Below are positions 1 to 9,163 of a DNA stretch of 64,000 bases, one piece after another. The notes under the pieces were generated by a model. The model saw nothing but the letters and a program-made list of their open reading frames with translations, searched no databases and was not told the DNA's origin. The position numbers and the translations under genes were made by a program. Origin of the DNA: Hirudinaria manillensis. Its lineage: Eukaryota; Annelida; Clitellata; Hirudinida; Hirudinidae. The stretch spans positions 4,605,001 through 4,669,000 of the forward strand of contig CM067535.1 in assembly GCA_034509925.1 (NCBI GenBank), read 5' to 3'. Numbering within the stretch: the stretch's first letter is position 1; every line of letters begins with the position of its first letter.

Positions 1-3000
1 GAAGTATTTATGCTATAATAAATCATCATTTGCAATAACTATAAAGAATTGAAATATGTCCGTTATTATGTATAATAATAATATTAATATTAATAATAAT
101 AATAATATTATTATTATTAATATTACTATTACTATTATTATTATTATTATCATTATTATTATTATACGAACAGGGCCACAACAATAAGATCACAATAACA
201 TAAAAAATTCTACCACCGTGAAACCAACGAAGCGTGGCCGAGGAAAGCCTCCCTCTCCTGGAGATTCAGTCAACCGTGAAAACATAGCAAGGCGAGCGAT
301 TCCGATAAGACTTTTACAGAAATATATTTATATATTATATTTTATTACAATTAATGATATTTTATTTAATTTGTAATTTATTGATATTGATGTAAAACCA
401 TAATTTTGTTCGATCACTATGGCGACCATTTCTCATCATTGGTCGTTACTTTTCTTTCGTTAAAAATCTTTACATAATCGAACCTGTCAAGAACAGCCAT
501 TATGAGAATTTACTGTTGTTGTTTCTTTTGTCGACTGTTTTTGTTGTTGTTGCTGCTGCTGCTACTGTTGTTGTTGCTGCTGCTTTGTTGTTGTCGTGGC
601 ACTTGCATGGAGGAAGGTGAAGGTCAAAAGGAGGAAAAGAGGATATGAAAGTTCTCGGTGATTCATTGCTTCCAATCACAGTTCAGGACTCGATTCGTTG
701 GACTTTGTCGTGACGAAGATGACGACGACGACGACGACGAAGTTTTTAATAAAAAATAAATATTTGCAACGATTTAATGGATCGGGTTGCGTGTGTCTGG
801 CTATGAGTGTATGTGTGGCCTGCGTGTATGTGTGTGTGCGTGTGAGTTTGTGTGCTTGGATGTGTAAAACAAATTTGTTCACGCGATGTGAAACTATCGT
901 ATGTCATTTCATTTACAACATTAAGTCCATACTTACACACAACTACGACCGAAGTCCATTTATGTAGCGTTGGTGATGACTTGAATGATGCACAACAACA
1001 ACGACGACGACGACGACGATGATGATGATGATGATGAATTGAGTAATAAACAGTACTATTCATCAGGATACACTTTACTCCAGGTAATCACCTGGAATGT
1101 GCCTTAAAAATGATTAACGCAACTGAAGCTGAGTGTTCATAATTGATATTAATAATATTACAATTATTAATTCAGTAATCAATATTGCTATCATTATTAT
1201 TACAACATTTATCGTTATTATTCACATAATTACATAAAACTACATTTTAAAAAGAAATTTATGGGCGAGTTTGATCGCTTCATTAGGCGCCCCGTATAAA
1301 ATATGATAACAAAATATAATAATATCATGAATATTCTAAATGAAAATTTCCTTTACTTTTTAATTATTTAATAATTTTACTAATTATGCATCGTTTTAGC
1401 GAAAAATGCGCAAACATTTACTCAAATTCATGGCCCACAGAACGGGTCTGTATAATCAACGAATCAAAGAGTAATTCCAGAGAGGCCCTAGTTTTGATCG
1501 GTCGACGCATCGACCAATCATCTGGTCGATGTCAGCAATGGAGGAAATTGATTGGTTGGTTTGCCTTCTTAATTGCCAAGCTCCAGGGTTTGTTATTAAT
1601 TGGTTGAAGTCAATGGACGACAAGTATCCATAGGTGGAATCTTTGGAGGATATGCATTCAATTTTAAATAGGTTTTGACCAGAATAGATTAGAATTAATC
1701 CACAAAATAATTAAAAGTCTGAATTAATTTCGTTGAAATATCTATAAAAAGTACAGATTATCGACGGGAAATTTTCTGGCGCGACTTCACCTACGGCATT
1801 TTGGACTTTTCATTAAGTATTTTTTTTTTGATTAAATATTTTCAACTTTTTTTTAATAAATTTCTTTTTTAACTGAAAGAATTTCGGTTGTAATTTCGGT
1901 TGGAGGATTTGCAGCGTAAATGCCCGAGAAGTCTCAGAAGTCGACCGAACATAAATCCGCGCAAAAAATTAAAAAGTCTGTCATTGAGGTCGTCGTCATC
2001 ATCACCATTTTCGTTGTCATCATCGTAAGATGCAAATGTATTTTCGAAATATTATTGAAACCTTACTGATGTGCTGTTTAATAACAACAATACCAACAAT
2101 AACAACAAACAAACAAACAAACATCACCAACAACTGCAACGAGTGACAGAAGATGATTGAAACAGATTCGGAAATCCTTTGAATTGGATTGAATTGAATT
2201 CCGCGAGAATACTAAACGTAAAATTAAAAAAAAAACTCAATGAAGAAGAGAATATATCCATCGCTCAATCAATCTCTCAATCAGATCAGTGGATCTTACG
2301 TGACCGGATCGGAGGCACCTGATTGGTTCGAGACGATCCAATAGAATCGTGAGGGCAAGGTCACGTCTTTCCCCGGAAATAAGTGAAAAAAAATGAAAGC
2401 TTTAAAAACAAATTAAGGAAATTTTGATGGATGCATGGAATAAATTGGCCCATTAGTTTTTTAAAGAGCTAGTTTAGTTATTAATAATTATTATCCGTTT
2501 ATTATCGTTGTATAATAATGACAGTATAATGGCCTATAATTATATTATATCTATAATTCGTGGCTCATGTTGTTGTGTTGTTGTTGCTGACGTTTGTTGC
2601 AATCAATTAGAAGATAGGAAGGATGTGAAGTACTGTCTCCAGAGATAAGAACGATTAATCTCAAGATTAACGCCGATAAAGGTTGATGATGATGATGAAG
2701 GTGACGATGATGATAATGGTGACTGTCATTCTCGAAATTAAAAATTCCACGAATCCGGGCTTCCTCGAGTACCACGAAAAAGAACGGGAAGCAGATTACA
2801 AAGCGATCCATAAAAACTGCAATTGTTGCGTTATTTGCATTTGCTTAAATACCTGAAAGATTTTCAAGCATTTTTTTTTTTATTTGACTTAAAAATGGTT
2901 TTAAAAGTTTCATTCAAAAATGTCTGTGTATAATACATAAGCACCTGAGCGATGAATATTTAATCTTAAGAAGACATCGATATTAAATCATGTTTTTCGG

Positions 3001-3218
3001 AAAAATGCCAGTAAATCCTGTTAAAACTCCAAAAAATGATTTTTTTTAATTCGACCAAATTCTCTTTATTCCGTCACCTCCTTTCCTTCCAAAGGTCTTC
3101 GTTATTATTTTTTATCATTATTGTTGCTGCCATTATTATTACCATGTTACCATCGATATTATTACTATTACTATTATTATACACATTTTTCCTGCTTCTT
3201 CTCGGTCTCACAGCCGGT
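1..3218. other. AT-rich intergenic DNA with simple repeats
   Basis: No exon of a recognisable protein was found here on either strand. The stretch is dominated by A/T and by short tandem repeats: ATT/TAA triplets (about 68-172), TGT/TGC triplets (about 525-595), GAC triplets (719-741), a GT-rich tract (785-862) and a GAC-then-GAT tract (about 990-1038). The open frames seen over the triplet tracts are low-complexity (poly-His, poly-Thr, poly-Arg) and have no family resemblance. It probably holds flanking or regulatory DNA of an unseen gene to the left, but nothing specific can be assigned. Confidence 0.6.
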
Positions 3219-4811
3219 GATGAATGAATGCTGAGCACTACCAGTGCTCTCAGCAATTCACCCAAGAACTTTTCGAAGAATGTGGGCAGTGCCCAGCAAG
3301 GAGATCAATTCTAAGTTACAAAAGAATTGTCCATGCATGGGTTTTTCCCTCAATTCATTTATTCTCTCCTTCTCCATGTTGTCCTTTAACATTTCTTTCA
3401 CGGATGTTTGAACTGTGGGCAAAGACAGATATTTATTTTTAATTGTCTTTGCTTCCTTAAGGAGAGAATATTTTGCCTTCCCTGCTTCATGCTTTTTGAC
3501 AAGACTACAGAGCCTGTCTTTGCCCTGTTCAATACAATCACTCAAGTTAACCATGGATCAGCTGTAAGCAGACATCAGTTGGATAAGTCCCCGGCCTCCA
3601 TTGCGTCTCTTAATGTAGAGTCGACTAACATCTCCTTTTGGGTGATGAAGTCCATGCATCGTCAGCAACTTTCGAGTCTTGCGATCCATTTTGTCGATTT
3701 CAGACTTTCTCCAATCAATTATGCCAAAGCTATAGGTGAGCACTGGAATTGCCAAAGCATTAATTGCCGATAACTTGTTCTTGGAATTTAACTCTGATTT
3801 GAGAATGAGACGCACCCTACGGTAATACTCTCTGGCTATTTTCTCCTTCATTTCAGGATGTTTAATGTCACCATTCTCATCGATTCCAAGATATTTGTAC
3901 GCCTCCTCTTCGTTAAGGCTCTGAATTGAATTGTGATCGTCAAATGGCATGTTTCGGCTTTTGATCTGCTTGCCTCTCTTCATTATAGCTACGGCACACT
4001 TGTCTAAACCGAACTCCATGCAAATGTCATCAGTAAACGTTTTGACTGTGGTTAGGGCCTTGTTAAGTTGGGTTTCTGTTTGAGTAAATATTTTTAGATC
4101 ATCCATGTAAAGTAAATGAGATATTTGTTCTTTTGGTTCTATTTCATATCCTACTTTTAATTTATTTAGCATATTTGATAAGGGTACTAAAGCCAAACAG
4201 AAAAGGAGGGGTGAGAGAGAGTCGCCTTGGAAGATTCCTCTCTTAATGCTTATTCTATTGGTTTTTATGCAACCTAACTGATGACACAGCATAAGTTCGG
4301 TTTTCCATTCTTTCATCGAGCATTCCATGAAACCGGTGATTCTAGCAGGGACTCCATACATCTTCATTGACGCCAAAATCCAAGAATGAGGGACACTATC
4401 GAATGCCTTCTTATAATCAATCCATGCCATTGCTAAATTCCTCTTCATTCTTTTGGCAGTACTTACAATCATCTTGTTTATAAGCAACTGGTCTTTACAA
4501 CCTCTTGACCCTCGTTGACAGCCTTTCTGTTCTATAGGAAGGATGTTATTATTATCAAGGTGTGTGTATAGCCGGTTTGATATTGCAGAGGTCAGCAATT
4601 TATATAAGGTGGGAAGACAGGTTATAGGTCGGTAATTTTTGGGATTGTTTTGGTTTGCACCTTTTGAGAGGAGAAAAGTTATACCGGAGGTTAGCCAGGA
4701 TGGTATATTTTCTGGGTTATTAATCAAATCATTAAAAGCTATTGTAAGTATACTATGGAGAGAGGTAAAACGTTTAATCCAGAAATATTTGGCGCCATAT
4801 TTATTCTCATT
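3219..4811 (-). mobile_element. 5'-truncated non-LTR retrotransposon (LINE), RT domain and C-terminal part
   Basis: Reading the minus strand from about 4811 down, one frame encodes a reverse transcriptase: a finger region (KYFWIKRFTSLH), NYRPITCLP, the catalytic A region with IDYKKAFDSVPHSWI, GDSLSPLLF, and the active-site box LLYMDDLKIF. It continues through the thumb (KYLG) to the post-RT motif HPKGDVSRLYI and GGRGL. The pattern resembles the R2/R4/NeSL-type LINEs that carry a C-terminal endonuclease; the assignment is from memory of the motifs only. The upstream N-terminal part is missing, so the copy is 5'-truncated, with its left end in a TTTA repeat at about 4811-4837. The main frame has one in-frame TGA (3558-3560) followed by about 98 more in-frame codons to 3258; a complete endonuclease domain is not apparent. 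A hairpin and a short ATTC-repeat tail mark the likely 3' end at about 3219. The copy is dead but not very old, since almost the whole frame is open. Confidence 0.85.
3231..3254 (-). other. 3' hairpin of the LINE
   Basis: An inverted repeat (GAGCAC, 5-base loop, GTGCTC at 3233-3249, extendable by CTG/CAG through a bulge) lies just past the LINE stop codon. On the element's strand it is followed directly by a short repeated CATT tail at about 3221-3231. A structured 3' UTR plus a simple-repeat tail is what target-primed LINE reverse transcriptases recognise; the role here is inferred. Confidence 0.5.
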
Positions 4812-4889
4812 TTATCTAATTATTTATTTATTTATTTCGAAAAAGAACGCGTCAAAGAACGTGTGACCGGAAATCCCGATCATCTAAAT

Positions 4890-4920
4890 AAGTATTTTTA
4901 TAAAATAAATAAAAATACTT
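4890..4920. repeat. Perfect inverted repeat beside the LINE 5' end
   Basis: Two 12-base arms (AAGTATTTTTAT at 4890-4901 and its exact complement at 4909-4920) flank a 7-base loop. It lies in the AT-rich stretch between the LINE and the exon-like island. It may be chance in such sequence, or an AT-rich terminator-like hairpin for the island on the minus strand. Confidence 0.45.
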
Positions 4921-4970
4921 AAAAAAAAAATAAATTGTTTTAATAAATTATTTAAAAAATAATTTACATT

Positions 4971-5107
4971 TTAAACAGGAACGCAGACAAACGTCTGAAC
5001 TTGACGGTGCTCTTTGGCATCATCTCCTCCTTTAGTGACCTTGAACTTCAAAAGTTCGAAGAGAACCTCGGAAGCCCCTTTCACGAGTTCCTGGAGGTCG
5101 TGATTGG
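4971..5107 (-). CDS. Possible terminal exon of an unidentified gene
   Basis: A minus-strand open segment of balanced base composition stands out from very AT-rich flanks. It begins right after a good 3' splice site (pyrimidine-rich stretch ending CATTGTAG at 5108 and above) and ends with TAA at 4971. It would encode about 45 residues, including LQELVKGASEVLFELL and VTKGGDD and ending TFVCVPV. The frame is also open upstream to an ATG at 5165, giving 64 residues, so it could instead be a tiny unspliced ORF. There is a faint likeness to the central strands of cystatins, not enough to name it. No partner exon was found before the GPCR begins, so it may be a fragment. Confidence 0.3.
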
Positions 5108-5165
5108 CTACAATGCCACAGAAAGAGGGGTTAAAGGTCAAATATTCGTTCAAATATTTTTCCAT

Positions 5166-5405
5166 TTAATAATTTAATTGGCCTCATTAATATGCATTAG
5201 TTCTGCCCGTTAACAGCCAAGAAATTCAAAGTAAATAACTGTCTCTTTAACTCCAGCCGACGATAAGACAGTTATTTTGGTTTATTGCCAATATCTCAGA
5301 GGAAACAGAAGCGAAATTAATGACCTGTTGAAGTCTCATAAAAGCCGTTAAGGGCTCATTGGAACAACATTTTAAACAACATTTCAATTTTAATAAATTG
5401 CTTTT
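5166..5405. other. Spacer with an 11-bp inverted repeat, 5' of the GPCR
   Basis: This spacer separates the island from the GPCR start. It contains an inverted repeat with 11-bp arms (AATAACTGTCT at 5234-5244, complement at 5266-5276) around a 21-base loop. No TATA box or splice acceptor was seen immediately before the GPCR ATG. Confidence 0.35.
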
Positions 5406-6857
5406 ATGAATCTACGATGTGTCGCAAAAATCTCGCACGAGTTAATCTCGTCTCCAGAAAACTACGGCAATTCTTCAAACGGTTTCCCGGCTAACGAATG
5501 GTCAAACGAGCACCCTGTTACCCTGCGGATCACTCGATACTTGCTCCGCTACCTACCACCGGTCCTCGTACTGGCCGGCACCGTCGGCAACACTCTAGCG
5601 GGGGTCGTCTTGAGCACCCGCGAAATGTCGAGACATCCTACTTCGACGTATCTCGTCGCCCTCTCAGTAGCGGACACGGCCGTTTTATACCTCGGTCTCT
5701 TCAGATTCTGGCTGGTCAGGGTCTTCTGGCTGAATCACGTCGACTCGTCCGATGCCGCCTGCAAGATCATCAACTTTACCAGCACCACGGCAAGCAACCT
5801 CAGCGCTTGGCTACTCGTTGCCGTAACTGTAGACAGGTACCTGGGTATCTGTCAGCCCATCAAAGCCAGAACGTCCGGAGCCTCTGGACGGTTTTCAAAG
5901 GCGGTCATTTGGACGATATTGTTCTTCTTTCTCCTGCTAAACTTACACTTTTTCTGGACAGTTTCTTCCAGGTCCGACGTCAGCTCCCTGAGTTTGGAGT
6001 CGATTGGGATCCTTTTGAGCGACGGCGAATATCAAGATCTTTGGAGAAAAGGTTCGCGGAAATGCAGATTGGAAGATACATTCTGGGCATCCAAAGTCTG
6101 GCCTTGGATAGACATGATTCTTTATTCCTTCCTACCTTTTGCCCTCTTGTTAACCTTCAACGCTTTCATCATCAGGGCGATCACTCTGTCCAGACGGTTC
6201 GTGAGGTCGTCCAATGTGGAACTTCAGAGTTACTTGTCTGTGACTAAAAGCGGGTGCTCTAAAAGAGCAGATAATAGAGCAATGATGAACACGTACTGTC
6301 GCAGGGCGACCACGGTTTGCCAGTCTCGGCTGCTCGGCGATGTTTCTAGGACGTTTCCGGAAGGAGGAACGAGCGAAAACTCCACTCCTCCGGGATCCAG
6401 CAAGAAGACTCCGGCAACTGGAGATGGCAGGGAAACGAAAAGATTCAGACTTGATTCAAGTACGCGATTGTCGTTCATGCTTCTGGTCGTTAGTTTCAGT
6501 TACATCCTTCTCACGCTGCCCATGAACCTAACGATGATAGCGGCTGCCTTTCTCAAAGAGGTGGAAGGGTCGGTGGAGCGCGGAGAGGTCGAGCAAATCG
6601 AGGCCTCTTTCGGCCTCGGAAGGGCAGTTTCTGAGATGCTGATGTATACCAATCACGCCATCAATTTCTATCTCTACTGCCTTACGGGAACCGCTTTCAG
6701 GCGTCATCTCAAGAGGCTGATTTGCCTCGGTCCTTCCAAATTCTGTAAGTCTTGCTGCATGCCGATGTTCAGGTCTGGAGGCTGCGATTGCGTCGGATTG
6801 GACAAGTTCAGACGGATTCGAGAACGGCGTCCAACGCAAGGGCATCGTCAGTTGTGA
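5406..6857 (+). CDS. Intronless class A (rhodopsin-like) G-protein-coupled receptor
   Basis: One uninterrupted frame of 483 codons encodes a seven-helix receptor. Visible landmarks: a glycosylatable N-terminus (NSS near residue 22), TM1 with GN (61-62), TM2 with SVAD (87-90), the TM3 cysteine (C119) and a likely partner C220, an intact DRY (143-145) ending TM3, TM5 (about 232-258), a long basic third intracellular loop (about 260-350), TM6 with FSYILLTLP, and TM7 with NHAINFYLY. After TM7 comes helix 8 (FRRHLKR) and a Cys-rich tail that could be palmitoylated. The TM7 motif replaces the usual NPxxY proline by histidine. Overall it resembles protostome neuropeptide receptors of the FMRFamide-receptor or TRH-receptor-like group; the ligand cannot be told. 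The first ATG of the frame is used as the start; the receptor would sit in the plasma membrane. Confidence 0.9.
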   Translation: MNLRCVAKISHELISSPENYGNSSNGFPANEWSNEHPVTLRITRYLLRYLPPVLVLAGTVGNTLAGVVLSTREMSRHPTSTYLVALSVADTAVLYLGLFRFWLVRVFWLNHVDSSDAACKIINFTSTTASNLSAWLLVAVTVDRYLGICQPIKARTSGASGRFSKAVIWTILFFFLLLNLHFFWTVSSRSDVSSLSLESIGILLSDGEYQDLWRKGSRKCRLEDTFWASKVWPWIDMILYSFLPFALLLTFNAFIIRAITLSRRFVRSSNVELQSYLSVTKSGCSKRADNRAMMNTYCRRATTVCQSRLLGDVSRTFPEGGTSENSTPPGSSKKTPATGDGRETKRFRLDSSTRLSFMLLVVSFSYILLTLPMNLTMIAAAFLKEVEGSVERGEVEQIEASFGLGRAVSEMLMYTNHAINFYLYCLTGTAFRRHLKRLICLGPSKFCKSCCMPMFRSGGCDCVGLDKFRRIRERRPTQGHRQL

Positions 6858-7840
6858 ATCCATTGCTTGGCACTTTCGTTCCCATCGAAACACTTGCTCC
6901 AACAAATTGCATTAATTTTAAACAACTCATGAATTATTTAACCTTTCAACTTTGATTAAAAAACTTTTTTCATTGATAAAATATCTATTTTCAAGCTCAG
7001 CTTATAGATTTTATTTCTATATTTTTAGTTCCAATTTCACTTCTGCAAAGAAAATCCACCATCAGAAATCCCCGTTGCCACGAAGATGACAAAAATAATT
7101 GGAATTGGCCTTAAAATAAGCTTCCTAAAGTTAATTGAAATTCGGCCCCCTTAAAATTCCTGCCAATCTTCAAAACGAAACCACGACACAAAAAACAAAA
7201 CAAAAGGAAAACGAAAGTAAGACATTTCCCGCAATAAAGCACCTTCGCCTGCGCTGCCGCCATTATCGTACACGTGCCACTTTCTTCTTTCAGGGGACAA
7301 GATTTCGGACAAACAGGCCATAAACACGATTTACGAGTGACTTATTCGGGAACGAGGTCGATAAATGGGCAACCAGACGACCCAAGAAATTGGACGCAGC
7401 GGTGCCGTTTTGGTCACCATCCACCCCCACCCCTTCCCCCTAACCTCACGCTCTTCCCCCATTTCCCCATATGGTCAGACCAATAGCCAATCATCCAAAC
7501 TTATCCAGGCTTTGAAATGACTCGGCGGTGATGTGTTTATGTGGCCAGTAATTAGGAACACCTCAATTTATGCAGAGTAATCACAAAGGGACTTGATGAA
7601 TGGCAAGTTGCTAATACACCATTGTCCACAAGCATTCCAGTGTGAAATAAATGTTTTGTCTGATGTGCTAATTTATCAATCTAACAAAACACCAATAGCA
7701 GAAATGACAATAAAAAAAAAATAATAATAATAACTAAATAAATAACTGAGGTTATCAAACAACATTGTTGTAATAGAATTTGTTCCCACCCATTCGCATG
7801 CAAATTACAAGTCACACGAAAGGGATGCCATTAAGGCGAC
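6858..7840. other. Intergenic: GPCR 3' side and spacer before MSRB1
   Basis: No gene was recognised. The left part is the likely 3' UTR of the GPCR (AT-rich, with an ATTAAA near 6953). A C-rich tract lies near 7420-7465. The right part lies beyond the poly(A) signal of MSRB1, which is transcribed towards it. Confidence 0.5.
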
Positions 7841-7846
7841 TTTATT
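7841..7846 (-). promoter_or_regulatory. Candidate poly(A) signal of MSRB1
   Basis: AATAAA on the minus strand, about 185 bases past the SECIS element and 320 bases past the MSRB1 stop codon. This leaves the SECIS inside the 3' UTR, as required. Confidence 0.5.
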
Positions 7847-8030
7847 CCGAAGATAACGAAGGCCACTCAGAAATGTGGCTCGAAGATGTGCTCGTGCAAT
7901 AAACAAGGAGTTTATCAAAAAAAGGACCAAATCAAAAAGCCAATTAGGAAAATGCCTGACAACTATAATTGATATCAACTCCATCCGACCAACACCAGCA
8001 GAAATTATAGTAACAAAGACTTCTCTTGGC

Positions 8031-8102
8031 ATTTCCAAGCCTAGTCATCAGTTTCCTGGCTTCCATTAAGGTTTAGGCCAGGGGACTTCATAATGGGGAA
8101 AC
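8031..8102 (-). promoter_or_regulatory. SECIS element of MSRB1
   Basis: This 3' UTR hairpin recruits the selenocysteine insertion machinery. The non-Watson-Crick quartet is ATGA (8088-8091) on the 5' side and TGAT (8047-8050) on the 3' side. The next 11 bases pair across the stem (AGT with ACT, two mismatches, then CCTGGC with GCCAGG). The unpaired AAA (8072-8074) follows the ATGA after 13 bases, within the usual spacing. A lower helix is possible between GTTTCC (8097-8102) and GGAAAT (8031-8036). It begins 64 bases after the MSRB1 stop codon. The parts were matched by eye, without folding software. Confidence 0.85.
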
Positions 8103-8165
8103 AGAAGAAAGGATATTCTCTCATTAAATGCCTAATAGATTTGTATTTTTGAGGTTTGTTATTTT

Positions 8166-8771
8166 CTAAGTCTTGGGCACAAACTTGAGTGAGTGACTGT
8201 ATATTCAGAACCTTGAAAGTCCTGGCTTTGGTCCATCATTGACAAATTCATGCCCCAGTCCATTTCCACACTTGCCACAAGAAACCTTATCAAATAAATT
8301 ATAAAGTGTAATGAGAAAATTGTTATCAGAAACTCAAAGTGCATTTTAAAAAAAAATTTTTTAAATTAAATTTAAAAATATTTGTCTACAAATATTTATC
8401 CAAAAGTTAAAACTTTAAATTTACAAATGTGTTTTGAATATCAATTTAATATGTTAATCAAAGTTGACACAAAGACTCCTTTCCACCTTCCAAGCACCTG
8501 GACGTCCTATTTCTTCAGCTTTGCTCAAACTGTCGGGCTTTACGGGATGGGTGAAGGCTGGCCAAGCAGACAAATGTTCGTACTTTTGCTGACTGCCAAA
8601 CAATTCATTGCCACAATGACTGCATGCGTAGATCACTAAAAGTTATTAGGTACAGATCACTAGTCAATGACTAACAATTTTGGAACAAGTTTGCATATTT
8701 TAAAAATAAAATCTACCCTTTTCGAAGTGGTCTTTGTATACTTCCGAATCTTGCCAAGAACAGTAAGACAT
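8166..8771 (-). CDS. MSRB1: Methionine-R-sulfoxide reductase B1, a selenoprotein
   Basis: It reduces methionine-R-sulfoxide in proteins, in cytosol and nucleus, with selenocysteine as the nucleophile and thioredoxin as the usual reductant. Three exons: 8717-8771, 8487-8635, 8166-8285, with GT-AG introns and matching phases, giving 107 residues (human protein 116). Start: [16 protein letters not shown], aligning with the human N-terminus. Two CxxC zinc pairs are present (ACSHC and SCGKC). WPAF and [13 protein letters not shown] are typical. The TGA at 8205-8207 falls exactly at the family's selenocysteine (residue 95, as in human), in the context LSRF-Sec-IYS; the frame then continues through LKFVPKT to TAG at 8166-8168. 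A SECIS follows in the 3' UTR. Read naively, the TGA would look like a stop and hide the gene. Its ATG is 392 bases from that of WDR1, transcribed the other way. Confidence 0.96.
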
Positions 8772-9163
8772 GCTTGACACTAACAAATATTCCAGCTCAG
8801 CAACTGGAATCACTTGGCTAACATGTGGCGGGTGATGGGTGCCTCTCAGTGTCAATTACTGGAATTAGAATATTGATACTACAAAAAAATTTAACGCAAC
8901 AAACAGCTATTAAAAAAAAAATAATCATATTGAATTTTATTTTAATAAGTATTTTTAGCGTAAAGATTCGTAGATTCTAAAATAAAATTGCACGTTTATT
9001 TAAAACGGAGCAGACATTTTTAAACAAATAAAATGCAGCTATTTATAGGAGGAGTTTCTATCGCTACGATTTCCGTCTGCGTTTGTAAACTGCTCGCGGA
9101 AGTTCTGTTGGGGATCTGCGATTTTTAACTCCCTTTTCAAATTTCTTAGGCCAATTTTGAAGG
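8772..9163. promoter_or_regulatory. Divergent promoter region of MSRB1 and WDR1
   Basis: These 392 bases separate the two start codons, so they must hold both 5' UTRs and both promoters unless further non-coding exons exist. The sequence is AT-rich with runs of A near 8910 and a more mixed stretch at about 9040-9120. No clear TATA box was seen for either gene. Confidence 0.55.

Noticed and set aside
698-1063. Overlapping frames with poly-Thr, poly-His and poly-Val
   Set aside because: They are translations of GAC, GAT and GT repeats with no conserved sequence.
8205-8207. TGA in MSRB1 as a disabling stop (pseudogene)
   Set aside because: It is at the known selenocysteine position, the downstream frame is conserved, all splice sites are intact and a SECIS follows.
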